A DNA stretch of 64,000 nt, from NCBI GenBank assembly GCA_020638575.1, contig JACKIH010000003.1:3397001-3461000 (forward strand), read 5' to 3'. Below the pieces are notes generated by a model. It saw only the letters and a list, made by a program, of their open reading frames with translations, made no database searches and had not been told where the DNA came from. Every line of letters begins with the position of its first letter. The first letter of the stretch is position 1. The stretch comes from Rhodospirillaceae bacterium. Its GTDB lineage: Bacteria > Pseudomonadota > Alphaproteobacteria > DSM-16000 > Inquilinaceae. Both the position numbers and the translations under genes were made by a program. This document shows positions 16,303-24,442 of this stretch, in pieces.

Positions 16303-17382
16303 ATGGCGGGTCGTGGAAAATCGGCACGGCGGGGGTGGCCCAAGGTCTGGTGCGCGGCCCTGCTGCTCGCCGGGGTGCTCTGGGTAACGGAGCTGGCGAC
16401 GGCTCCTGTCCTGGCCGACGAGCCGGTGGTGACGGAAGAGGACGCGGCGGCTGCCGACGCGGCCCCGGCCGACCAGTCCGCCACCGCCGCCGCCGCCACC
16501 GTCGCCGACGACGCGCTGACCGGCGCGCCGACCGACGCGCCGACCGATGCCGTGGCGGCCGACGAGACTGTTGAAGCGCCCGACGAGACTGTTGAAGCGC
16601 CCGACGCCGAAGCCGCGGCGGAGCCGGCCGACGATGTCGATGCAGACGCCGCGGCCGACGCCGGCGACACGGTGGAGCCGGGCGATGAAGCCAACGACAC
16701 CGCCTCGCTCAACCACACGCCCACCTTCGATGGGCCCATCCACATCCTGGTGATCGGCGACTCGCTGGCCGATGGGCTGTGGGCCGGCGTCTATCGCCGT
16801 ACCCGCGGGTTCGACGACGTGACGGTGGAGCGCCACACGCGCGTGTCCAGCGGCCTGTCGCGCCCCGACTACTACGACTGGAATGCCGAGATCGACGAAG
16901 TGATCGCCGACGAGGACATGGATATCGCCATCGTCTCCATCGGTCTCAACGACGGCCAGCCGGTGTTCTACGAAGGCCGCTGGGACCACGATTTCGGCAC
17001 CGAGGAATGGGACCGCATCTATCGTGAGCGCGTCGTCGCCTTCATGACCGAACTCGCCGATGCCGGCATCCCGACCTTCTGGCTGGGCCTGCCCACCGTG
17101 CGCAGTGCGGAGTTCGACCAGCGGGTGCAGCACATGAACGACATCTACCGCGAGGCGGCGGCCGAGACGGGCGTCTATTTCGTGGAGACCCGCGCGATCA
17201 CCGCCGATGCCAGCGGCGCCTATGCCGCCTATCTCAACGACGAGGACGGCCGCCAGCGCCTGATGCGCGCCAACGACGGCATCCACTTCACCGGCCCTGG
17301 GTACGAGATGCTGGGCCAGGCGCTGGTCGACGCCATTGCGCAGGCGCTCGGCGTGTTGACCGACGCCGATGGCCCGGCATAG
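16303..17382 (+). CDS. Exported SGNH-fold protein with acidic linker (DUF459-like)
   Basis: A 359-residue protein with one N-terminal signal or anchor segment (WCAALLLAGVLWVTELATA). An Ala/Asp/Glu/Thr-rich linker of about 100 residues follows, then an SGNH domain: VIGDSLADGLW (Ser154), IVSIGLNDGQP and NDGIHFTGPGYEML. The linker should hold the domain away from the membrane in the periplasm. It overlaps the next SGNH gene by 14 bp and precedes an MBOAT gene, so it probably acts as the periplasmic partner in O-acyl transfer to a polymer. That role is inferred from context. Confidence 0.82.
   Translation: MAGRGKSARRGWPKVWCAALLLAGVLWVTELATAPVLADEPVVTEEDAAAADAAPADQSATAAAATVADDALTGAPTDAPTDAVAADETVEAPDETVEAPDAEAAAEPADDVDADAAADAGDTVEPGDEANDTASLNHTPTFDGPIHILVIGDSLADGLWAGVYRRTRGFDDVTVERHTRVSSGLSRPDYYDWNAEIDEVIADEDMDIAIVSIGLNDGQPVFYEGRWDHDFGTEEWDRIYRERVVAFMTELADAGIPTFWLGLPTVRSAEFDQRVQHMNDIYREAAAETGVYFVETRAITADASGAYAAYLNDEDGRQRLMRANDGIHFTGPGYEMLGQALVDAIAQALGVLTDADGPA
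16561..16602 (+). repeat. 21-bp perfect tandem duplication in the SGNH linker
   Basis: Two identical 21-bp units (16561-16581, 16582-16602) encode DETVEAP twice. Just upstream the linker also repeats APTD (GAPTDAPTDA). This suggests linker length changes by slippage. Confidence 0.85.
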
Positions 17383-18733
17383 CCGGGTGGCCGGCACCGC
17401 GGCGCGGCTCGCGGTCCTGGCCATCGCCGTTCTCGCAGCCGCCTGCGGCCCCTCCAACACCGGCCGCGGCACCGAACCGGGACAGATCGGCGCCTGGGGC
17501 TCCGGCAGCGGCACGCTGTACGGCAGCGCCGGGCCGGGCGGTCTGGAGCCGCTCTTCCGCTCGCTGCGCGCGCTGGAGAACGGCACCATCCAGGGGCCGG
17601 TCGCCATCGTGCAGATCGGCGACAGCCACACCGCCGGCGACTACTTCTCCGGACGCCTGCGCGCACGCTTCCAGGAGCGCTTCGGCGGGGCCGGCCGCGG
17701 CATGATGGGCCCCGGCGTGCCCTTCCCGTTCTTCGAGCCGACGCTGGTGGAGGTGAGCCAGACCGACGGCTGGACGCTGGAGAGCAGCTTCACGTCCAAC
17801 CCCACCGGGGTGTTCGCGCTGACCGGCTACCGCATCACCGCCGACGAGCCCGACGCGGTAGCGACCCTGGTCACCACCGAAAGTGCGGGCTTCGACTTCG
17901 TGCAGATCGAAACCGTGCGGCGGCCCGGCGGCGGCACCCTGGTGGTGGACGTGGACGGCCAGGAGGTCTACCGGCTTGCCACCGACGGGCCGACCCTGCA
18001 GGCCGCCCGCCTCGACCTGCCGCTCGACCGGCCGGGCCGGCGGCTCAGCGTGCACCCGGCGGGCGACGGCCCGGTGACCTTGATTTCCTGGCTCACCCAG
18101 CGCGACCGCCCGGGCATCGTGCTGGACAGCCACGGCATCGTCGGCGCCTCCATCAACATCATCGGCCATTGGGATGCCGGCACGGTGCAGTGGGAGCTGG
18201 CCTCGCGCAATCCGGCCCTGGTGATCCTCGCCTACGGCACCAACGAAGGCTTCCAGGACGATCTGGAAGCCCCGGAATACCGCCAGAGCTTCACCGCACG
18301 GCTGGCGCAGATCGAAGCCGCAGCGCCCAACGCGGCCATCCTGGTGGTCGGCCCGCCCGATGCCGACCGGCTGCCGCAAGCCTGCCGCGAGGACCTGGAC
18401 GAGCCGCTGGAGCTGTCCTGCCGGCCGCTCGATGCGCAGGAGACCGCCAACTACGCCCGCCTGTTCGGCGCCGACGCCTCGGGCGACGCCTGCCGCTGGC
18501 ATCCGCCGCCCAACCTCGCCGTGGTCCGCTCCATCCAGCGCGAGGTGGCGCTCAGCCGCGGCCATTACTTCTGGGACTGGTCGCAGGTGATGGGCGGGGC
18601 CTGCGGGCTCCACGCCTGGGCGACCGACACCCCGCCGCTCGCCCATTCCGACGTCGTGCACATGCGCCCAGCCGGTTACGCCCGCAGTGCAGATGCGCTG
18701 TTCAACGCCCTGATGGCGGCCTACGGCGGTTAG
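17369..18733 (+). CDS. SGNH-fold lipoprotein, second of pair
   Basis: A 454-residue protein with a lipoprotein signal: Arg-rich start, hydrophobic core and lipobox ending LAAAC (Cys about residue 26). The SGNH core is VQIGDSHTAGDYF (Ser about 84), LAYGTNEGF as block III and SDVVHMRPAGY as block V. A beta-rich insertion lies between blocks I and III, as seen in AlgJ- or PatB-like acetyltransferase partners. The start overlaps the upstream SGNH stop by 14 bp. MBOAT follows after a perfect hairpin. Predicted periplasmic, membrane-tethered acyl transferase or esterase. Confidence 0.82.
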   Translation: MARHSRVAGTAARLAVLAIAVLAAACGPSNTGRGTEPGQIGAWGSGSGTLYGSAGPGGLEPLFRSLRALENGTIQGPVAIVQIGDSHTAGDYFSGRLRARFQERFGGAGRGMMGPGVPFPFFEPTLVEVSQTDGWTLESSFTSNPTGVFALTGYRITADEPDAVATLVTTESAGFDFVQIETVRRPGGGTLVVDVDGQEVYRLATDGPTLQAARLDLPLDRPGRRLSVHPAGDGPVTLISWLTQRDRPGIVLDSHGIVGASINIIGHWDAGTVQWELASRNPALVILAYGTNEGFQDDLEAPEYRQSFTARLAQIEAAAPNAAILVVGPPDADRLPQACREDLDEPLELSCRPLDAQETANYARLFGADASGDACRWHPPPNLAVVRSIQREVALSRGHYFWDWSQVMGGACGLHAWATDTPPLAHSDVVHMRPAGYARSADALFNALMAAYGG

Positions 18734-18768
18734 GGCCAGTCGGTCGTCATCGCGTCGACTGGCCCTAA
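18730..18768. terminator. Perfect 13-bp hairpin after the SGNH gene
   Basis: TTAGGGCCAGTCG (18730-18742) pairs exactly with CGACTGGCCCTAA (18756-18768) around a 13-nt loop. The left arm includes the TAG stop of the SGNH gene. No T-run follows on either side. It lies 33 bp before the MBOAT ATG, inside an apparent operon, so it may be an attenuator or mRNA-stability element rather than a full terminator. Confidence 0.55.
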
Positions 18769-18801
18769 CTGCCCAGAGAACCGCCGCCGGACTCCGCCGC
18801 C

Positions 18802-20214
18802 ATGCTGTTTCCCACCCTCGATTTCGGCATCTTCTTCCTGATCGTCTTCTTCGTCAGTTGGGCGCTGCGCGGCGTCAACTTCTGGCGCAAGTGGTTCCTG
18901 GTGATCGCCAGCTACTTCTTCTACGGCTACTGGGACTGGCGCTTCTGCATCCTTCTGGCCGCCAGTTCGGCGGTCAACCACGTGGCCGGCGTGCTGATCC
19001 AGGACCTGCCGGACGGGCGCGCGCGCAAATGGGTGCTGCGCGCCGCCATCGTCTTCAACATCGGCGTGCTCGGCTTCTTCAAGTACTTCGAGTTCTTCCT
19101 GACCTCGTTCAACGACATGATGCTGGGGTTGGGCCTGGAGCGCGAGATCCCGCTGTTCGAGATCATCCTGCCGGTGGGCATCTCGTTCTTTACCTTCCAG
19201 GGCATCTCCTATGTGATGGACGTCTACCGGCGCGACATTCCGGCCTCGCGCTCGCTGCTCGACGTCCTGCTCTACATCTCCTTCTTCCCGCAGCTCGTGG
19301 CAGGGCCGATCGTCCGCGCGTCGACCCTGATCCCGCAGATCGAGGCCAAGCCCGATCCCCAGCGCATCCTCATGAGCATGGGGCTGCTGCTCGTGTTGCT
19401 GGGCCTCTTCAAGAAGATGGTCATCGCCAACTACCTGGCGTCGGAGATGGTCGACCAGGTGTTCGAGGACCCCAGCTACTACCACGCCTTCGACCTGCTG
19501 CTGGCGATCTGGGGCTACGCCATCCAGATCTATTGCGACTTCAGCGCCTATTCGGACATCGCCATCGGCGTGGCGGCGATGCTGGGCTATCGCTTCCAGA
19601 AGAACTTCAACCAGCCCTTCCGCTCGGAAAGCATCCGCGAGCTGTGGCGGCGCTGGCACATCTCGCTCAGCACCTGGCTGCGCGACTACCTCTATATCCC
19701 GCTCGGCGGCAACCGCGGCGGCCCGTGGAGGGCGCGCCGCAACCTCTTCCTCACCATGTTCCTCGGCGGCGCCTGGCACGGGGCGGCGTGGCACTTCCTG
19801 TTCTGGGGCGGGCTGCACGGCGTGGCCCTGGTGATCGAAACCATGCTCACCCATGGTCGCCAACTCGCCAGAAAGCCCCTGTGGCTGGGCCCGATCCTGG
19901 TGTTCTACGCCTTCAATTTCAATTGCCTGTCGTTCATCTTCTTCCGGTCGGAAGACCTCAGCTACGCCTTCCTCTACCTGGAGTCCTTCGCCAATTTCGA
20001 CCTGCCGGTGATGTTCTGGACGCCGTTCCTGATGACGCTGGTGTTCGGCGGGCTGGCCATGCACTTCCTGCCGGAAGACGGGCTTGAGCGGGTGGAACGC
20101 CGATTCCGCCGGCTGCCGCTGGCGGTGCAGGGCGGGCTCGCCGGGCTCGGCATCGTCGCCATCGATGCCATGGGGCCGGACGGTGTGGCCCCCTTCATCT
20201 ACTTCCAGTTCTGA
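18802..20214 (+). CDS. MBOAT-family O-acyltransferase (AlgI/PatA-like)
   Basis: A 470-residue multi-pass membrane protein. It shows the AlgI-type start (MLFPTLDFGIFFLIVFF), GYWDWRFCILLAASSAVN, LPVGISFFTFQGISYVMDVYRR and YCDFSAYSDIAIG. WRRWHISLSTWLRDYLYIPL is followed by the catalytic His in GGAWHGAAWHFLFWGGLHG. The family moves acyl groups across the inner membrane to a periplasmic acceptor handled by an SGNH partner. Two SGNH genes upstream supply that partner. The polymer is unknown: no glycosyltransferase, polymerase or alginate gene is nearby, whereas peptidoglycan-recycling genes are. Confidence 0.92.
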   Translation: MLFPTLDFGIFFLIVFFVSWALRGVNFWRKWFLVIASYFFYGYWDWRFCILLAASSAVNHVAGVLIQDLPDGRARKWVLRAAIVFNIGVLGFFKYFEFFLTSFNDMMLGLGLEREIPLFEIILPVGISFFTFQGISYVMDVYRRDIPASRSLLDVLLYISFFPQLVAGPIVRASTLIPQIEAKPDPQRILMSMGLLLVLLGLFKKMVIANYLASEMVDQVFEDPSYYHAFDLLLAIWGYAIQIYCDFSAYSDIAIGVAAMLGYRFQKNFNQPFRSESIRELWRRWHISLSTWLRDYLYIPLGGNRGGPWRARRNLFLTMFLGGAWHGAAWHFLFWGGLHGVALVIETMLTHGRQLARKPLWLGPILVFYAFNFNCLSFIFFRSEDLSYAFLYLESFANFDLPVMFWTPFLMTLVFGGLAMHFLPEDGLERVERRFRRLPLAVQGGLAGLGIVAIDAMGPDGVAPFIYFQF

Positions 20215-20231
20215 GCGGGAGGGCGGAAGCG

Positions 20232-20597
20232 ATGGCCGATCACGACACCCCGAACGCAGCGGCCGATCCTGAGTCGGCCGGCGACCGCAAGGTCCACCCC
20301 GGCGAAAGCGCCTATCACCGCCACCTGGCGGAGGTGGAGTTCGCCCGCCACATGCACTCCGTACCGCTGCGCGCGGCGATCCGGGCGGTGCTGGCCGGTA
20401 CCGTGGTGGGGCTGCTGGTGGGCTCCGACGAGCTGCGCACCTGGTCCACCTACCTGCCCGTTGAGTACGGCATCCGCGACTTTGCCTATGCAGCTACCAC
20501 CTGGTGGCATGGCCAGATGCAAGCCCTTGGCACCGCGGAGGTTTTCCCCTGGATCCGCGAGCAGTTCCGGGCGTTCCAATATTTCACACTTTCCTAA
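20232..20597 (+). CDS. Small membrane protein of the acylation block, unknown
   Basis: A 121-residue protein I do not recognise. An N-terminal polar part (about 1-45) is followed by one hydrophobic segment (AIRAVLAGTVVGLLVG, about 50-66) and a C-terminal part rich in aromatic residues (TTWWHG, FRAFQYF). It begins 17 bp after the MBOAT stop with a GGAGGGCGGAAG ribosome-binding region, so it is almost certainly cotranscribed. It may be a dedicated accessory of the O-acylation complex. Confidence 0.65.
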   Translation: MADHDTPNAAADPESAGDRKVHPGESAYHRHLAEVEFARHMHSVPLRAAIRAVLAGTVVGLLVGSDELRTWSTYLPVEYGIRDFAYAATTWWHGQMQALGTAEVFPWIREQFRAFQYFTLS

Positions 20598-20604
20598 CGT
20601 AATG

Positions 20605-20621
20605 CTGCGGTGCAATATAAA
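20605..20621 (+). promoter_or_regulatory. CTGC-N3-GCA box and -10-like element before fbp
   Basis: CTGCGGTGCA (20605-20614) is followed at once by TATAAA (20616-20621), about 60 bp before the fbp ATG. The 14-mer around the box (20601-20614) matches the one upstream of the phasin gene (63744-63757) at 12 of 14 bases. The PhaR consensus known from Paracoccus and Rhodobacter is CTGC-N3/4-GCAG, so seven of its eight fixed bases are met. No good -35 is seen. Confidence 0.4.
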
Positions 20622-20678
20622 TCGACGGCGCCGCCCGTCGGCGCCAGCAGTCGTTCTTATCGTTCAGGGAACTCGGTC

Positions 20679-21704
20679 ATGGTCACCGACATCATCACGC
20701 TCGCCCACTTCACCATCGAAGAACAACGCCGGCTGGGCGTAGGCTCGGGCGACTTTACTTCGCTCCTGAACGATTTATCCACCGCCTTCAAGATCATCTC
20801 CCGCGAGGTCAACCGCGGCAACTTGGTGGGCGGGCTCGGCTCCGCCGGTTCCGACAACGTGCAGGGCGAACAGCAGAAGCACCTCGATATCATCGCCAAC
20901 ACCGCCATGCTGCACGCGCTGCAGTCCTCCGGCCACCTGGCCGGCATGGCATCGGAGGAGATGGACGAGATCTTCCACATCCCCACCCGCTACCAGCGCG
21001 GCAAGTACCTGCTGCTGTTCGATCCGCTGGACGGCTCGTCGAACATCGACGTCAACGGCACCGTCGGCACCATCTTCTCCGTGCTGCGCGCGCCGGAAAG
21101 CGTGGAGCGGCCGACGCTGAAGGACTTCCTGCAGCCCGGCACCAGCCAGGTGGCGGCCGGCTACACCATCTACGGGCCGTCGACGGTGCTGGCGCTGACC
21201 TATGGTTCGGGCGTCCACACCTTCACGCTGGACTGGACCATCGGCTCCTTCGTGCTGTCGCAGGCCAATCTGCGGGTGCCGGAACGCACCGACGAATTCG
21301 CCATCAACGCCTCGCGCCTGCGCTACCTGGAAGCCCCGGTGCGCCGCTATGTGGACGAGTGCATCGCCGGCAAGGACGGCCCGCGCGGCATGAACTTCAA
21401 CATGCGCTGGACCGGCTCCATGGTAGCGGACATCCACCGCATCCTGCTGCGCGGCGGCATCTTCATCTACGCGCTGGACAGTGCCAACAAGCGCACCGGC
21501 GGCAAGCTGCGGCTGATGTACGAAGCCAACCCCATGGCGATGATCATGGAGCAGGCGGGCGGCATGGCCAGCACCGGGCGCGGCCGCATCATGGAACTGG
21601 TGCCGGAAAACCTGCACCAGCGCGTGCCGGTGATCGCCGGCTCCGCGGCCGAGGTGGACCGGGTGATCGAATACCACATCCAGGATGAGGTGAAGGCCGC
21701 CTGA
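20679..21704 (+). CDS. fbp: Class I fructose-1,6-bisphosphatase
   Basis: Hydrolyses fructose 1,6-bisphosphate to fructose 6-phosphate in gluconeogenesis (or the Calvin cycle where present); Mg-dependent, cytoplasmic. The 341-residue protein has the metal and substrate motif LLLFDPLDGSSNIDVN, NGTVGTIFSVLRAP and the C-terminal GGKLRLMYEANPMAMIMEQAGG. The ATG at 20679 follows a CAGGGA sequence; an upstream in-frame extension lacks homology. No cbb genes are nearby, so gluconeogenesis is the likely use. A PhaR-like box lies upstream. Confidence 0.95.
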   Translation: MVTDIITLAHFTIEEQRRLGVGSGDFTSLLNDLSTAFKIISREVNRGNLVGGLGSAGSDNVQGEQQKHLDIIANTAMLHALQSSGHLAGMASEEMDEIFHIPTRYQRGKYLLLFDPLDGSSNIDVNGTVGTIFSVLRAPESVERPTLKDFLQPGTSQVAAGYTIYGPSTVLALTYGSGVHTFTLDWTIGSFVLSQANLRVPERTDEFAINASRLRYLEAPVRRYVDECIAGKDGPRGMNFNMRWTGSMVADIHRILLRGGIFIYALDSANKRTGGKLRLMYEANPMAMIMEQAGGMASTGRGRIMELVPENLHQRVPVIAGSAAEVDRVIEYHIQDEVKAA

Positions 21705-21803
21705 TCCGCTGCTGTTGGCCGATGTCGGGGGCGCCGTGCGGTTGCGAGGCGCTCCTCGATAGATTAGAGACACGCCCGGTGCAATTTTCCCGAGGTGCCG
21801 GGC

Positions 21804-22616
21804 GTGGTCGATCCCTGGCTGTTCGAGCCGTACAAGCCGATCCCGGCGTTCAAGCGCAGCTTGCGTCTGGTGCTGCGCCGCCCGTCGGTGCTGGCGGTGT
21901 TCCTCGTCGCCAACCTGATCCCCGCCGGGCTGGTCTATGCCTTCGGCCTGGACGTGGTCGTGGAGCAGTTGGCCGACATCGCCGATAACCCGTCGTCTGT
22001 CGTGCCGGGCGATTTGGCGGAGTACCTCCAGTCGGCCGAATTCTGGCACCCGATGCTGGTCATCATCGGGGTGCTGGTGCTGGCCAATGCCCTGTCCGTC
22101 TGGATCGCGATCTACGCCTATACGCTGGACGGCGTGGGCTATGCCGCCTCCTATGCGAAGGTGGTGGGCGGCGTGGTGCGGGTTCTGCCCTCGCTGGTGG
22201 GGGTGTCGATCCTCTCCGTGCTGGCGGTCCTGCTGGGCGGCATGCTGCTCATCGTGCCCGGCGTGATCGCCATGCTGGTGCTGTGGCTGGTGGTGCCCTG
22301 CGTGCTGGTGGAGCGGGTGGGGCCGATCACCGCGCTGGGGCGCAGCGCGGAGCTGACGCGGGGCAACCGGGGCTCGATCCTGCTGGTGATGATCCTGCAA
22401 TGGATCGTTTCGCTGGTCGCCTCCATCGTCCTCTCGGTGCTCTTCTTCCCCGCCGTGACCGGCCAGATGGGCAATCCGGGCACGGGCACCTCCGGCCTGA
22501 TGCTGGTCGGCAACATCGTGTCCGTGGTCCTGCAGCTCTGCTTCACCGCCTGGCTCTGTGCCGCCGTCGCCTACACCTACGGCCACCTGCGGGTGCTGAA
22601 GGAGGGCCCGCCGTAG
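21804..22616 (+). CDS. Polytopic membrane protein, first of tandem paralogues
   Basis: About 270 residues with six or so hydrophobic segments. The motif LLIVPGVIAMLVLWLVVPC followed by LVERVGPITALGRSAELTRG is typical of YciC/DUF975-like and glycerophosphodiesterase-membrane-domain-like proteins of unknown function. It ends HLRVLKEGPP, as does the next gene. The GTG at 21804 is preferred (GAGG 8 nt upstream, and it aligns with the paralogue's MVDP start); a GTG at 21795 is also in frame. Confidence 0.75.
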   Translation: MVDPWLFEPYKPIPAFKRSLRLVLRRPSVLAVFLVANLIPAGLVYAFGLDVVVEQLADIADNPSSVVPGDLAEYLQSAEFWHPMLVIIGVLVLANALSVWIAIYAYTLDGVGYAASYAKVVGGVVRVLPSLVGVSILSVLAVLLGGMLLIVPGVIAMLVLWLVVPCVLVERVGPITALGRSAELTRGNRGSILLVMILQWIVSLVASIVLSVLFFPAVTGQMGNPGTGTSGLMLVGNIVSVVLQLCFTAWLCAAVAYTYGHLRVLKEGPP

Positions 22617-22735
22617 TGCTTGTTGTCCATCGGCCCGCGGGCTCCCCGCGCATTGCCGGCGCACCGGCGGCAGGTTGCTTCGCGACGTTGAATTGAGTAT
22701 CACGCGCCTGGCGCAACTATCAGCAGGCAGCCGAG

Positions 22736-23524
22736 ATGGTGGACCCCGTACTGCAGCGGCCGTTCGGTGCCATCGCGCTGTTTACCGGTAGCTTGCGACT
22801 GTTCCCGCGGCGGCCGTCGCTCTTCCTGGCGTTCGTTGCGGCGGTCCTGCTGCCTATGGGCGTGATGTACGCGACCGGGTTGGCCGACATGGCGGACGTG
22901 GACATCACCTTGCCGGCGCGCCCCGGCCAGCCGCCGCCAACCGCACGCCAGATTACCGCCCTGCTGGCCAATATCGTCGCCAATTCCGTGGCCTATTCCA
23001 TCGCCTACTGGTTTGCCGTTCGTACCTATGTGCTGGCGGCGGTGGACCGTCGGGCGGACTACGGGAACACGGCCAGCCTGGTGCTGCGGCGGTTCTTCCC
23101 GCTGCTCGCGGCCTCGATCCTGACCATTCTGGCTGTGATGGTGGGCTTGGTCCTGCTGGTCGTTCCCGGCATCATCCTGATCCTGGTGCTGTGGCTGGTC
23201 ACCCCCTGCATCCTGGTCGAAGGGGTGGGCCCCATCGCCGCGTTCGGCCGCAGCGCAGACCTGACGCGTGGCCACCGCGTATCGATCTTTCTGTTCTTGC
23301 TGCTGCAACTGGCGGTGGGACTGGGAGTCGGCGTCGTGTTGGCGGTGATATCTCTGCCGGTGGTGATGAGCGCCCTGCGCAACCCGATGGACGTGCCCAC
23401 CAATACCCTCCTGATGCTCCACCTGACGTCCTTCGCGATCCGAATCATATTTACCCTGTGGGCCTGCGCCGCGGTGGCCTATGCCTATGCCCACCTGCGG
23501 GTGCTGAAGGAGGGCCCGCCATAG
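22736..23524 (+). CDS. Polytopic membrane protein, second of tandem paralogues
   Basis: A 262-residue protein with the same layout as its upstream neighbour: VDP start, SLRLFPRRPSLFLAF, VVPGIILILVLWLVTPCILVE, GVGPIAAFGRSADLTRG and the shared end HLRVLKEGPP. The last 33 coding bases of the two genes differ at a single position, while the middles have diverged, suggesting duplication with local gene conversion or strong constraint. Role unknown. It converges with the SDR gene. Confidence 0.75.
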   Translation: MVDPVLQRPFGAIALFTGSLRLFPRRPSLFLAFVAAVLLPMGVMYATGLADMADVDITLPARPGQPPPTARQITALLANIVANSVAYSIAYWFAVRTYVLAAVDRRADYGNTASLVLRRFFPLLAASILTILAVMVGLVLLVVPGIILILVLWLVTPCILVEGVGPIAAFGRSADLTRGHRVSIFLFLLLQLAVGLGVGVVLAVISLPVVMSALRNPMDVPTNTLLMLHLTSFAIRIIFTLWACAAVAYAYAHLRVLKEGPP

Positions 23525-23545
23525 CCAGGAGGTCCGCAGCGGCCC

Positions 23546-24367
23546 CTACGGCATGGACTGGCCGCCGTTGACCTCCAGCACCTGGCCGGTGACGTAGCCG
23601 GAAAGGGCGGGGCAGGCGAGGAACAGATAGGCCCCCACGCAGTCCTCCGCCCGGCCCAGGCGGCGCAGCGGGATGCGCTTGGCGGTGTCCGCCAGCTTCT
23701 CGGGGGTGGAATAGCGCTGGTGGAAATCGGTCGCGATGGTGCCCGGCGAGACCACGTTCACCCGCACACCCTCGGGTCCGAACTCCGTCGCCAGCGCGCG
23801 GGCGTAGGTGGACACGAACGCCTTGGCCGCACTGTAGAGGGCGGAGCCGGCACTGCCGCCGGTGCGCGCGGAAATCGACGAGGTGAAGATCACCGATCCC
23901 AGCGGCGCCTTCAGGTAGGCAAGGGCCGTACGCGTGGCGATCACGGCCGAGCGCGCGTTCAGGTCGACGATGCGGGCAAGGGTGGCGTCGTCGACGCTGG
24001 CGGACGGGTTGCGGCCCATCATGGTGCCGGCGTTGTTGACCAGCACGTCGAGCCCGCCGAGGCACTCGGCCGCCCGGTGCACCACCGCCACGGCGGCACC
24101 GGCATCGGTCAGGTCGGCGGCGATGCGGTCCGGCTCCGCCCCGCCGGTCAACGCGGCGATGGCGGCAGCGGCTCCATCGAGCATGTCGCCCGTCCGGCTG
24201 CCGTGCAGCACCACCCTGGCGCCGGCCAGCGCGAAGCCGGCGGCGACGGCGAGCCCGATGCCGCGGCTCGACCCCGTCACCAGCACGCGCGCACCGGCAA
24301 GGGCATCGCCCATGGGCACGGCGGCAGCGCGCAGGGCATCGGCATCGAGGGCGGCGGGGTCGCTCAT
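23546..24367 (-). CDS. Short-chain dehydrogenase/reductase of the TRAP operon
   Basis: A 273-residue classical SDR: cofactor motif VTGSSRGIGLAV, VNNAGTMMGRNP, catalytic Ser in FTSSISARTGG, YSAAKAF (Tyr and Lys), and a C-terminal GYVTGQVLEVNGGQSM. It is probably an oxidoreductase for a sugar acid or hydroxy acid. GGAGA lies ahead of the ATG at 24367. It is the last gene of dctP-dctQ-dctM-SDR, so its substrate is probably what the transporter imports or a product of it. Confidence 0.87.
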   Translation of the reverse strand: MSDPAALDADALRAAAVPMGDALAGARVLVTGSSRGIGLAVAAGFALAGARVVLHGSRTGDMLDGAAAAIAALTGGAEPDRIAADLTDAGAAVAVVHRAAECLGGLDVLVNNAGTMMGRNPSASVDDATLARIVDLNARSAVIATRTALAYLKAPLGSVIFTSSISARTGGSAGSALYSAAKAFVSTYARALATEFGPEGVRVNVVSPGTIATDFHQRYSTPEKLADTAKRIPLRRLGRAEDCVGAYLFLACPALSGYVTGQVLEVNGGQSMP

Positions 24368-24442
24368 CACAGTCTCTCCAAAGGTTCGGCGCGGGCCGAG
24401 AGGCTCGTTTTCAAGGCGCCCACGGCAGTCTCCAACGCACAC

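Noticed and set aside
18730..18768. The hairpin after the SGNH gene as a relative of the 267-bp element ends
   Set aside because: Both contain GGGCC and a GTCATCGC-TCGAC-like stretch, but the match is short and the arrangement differs. Treated as coincidence.
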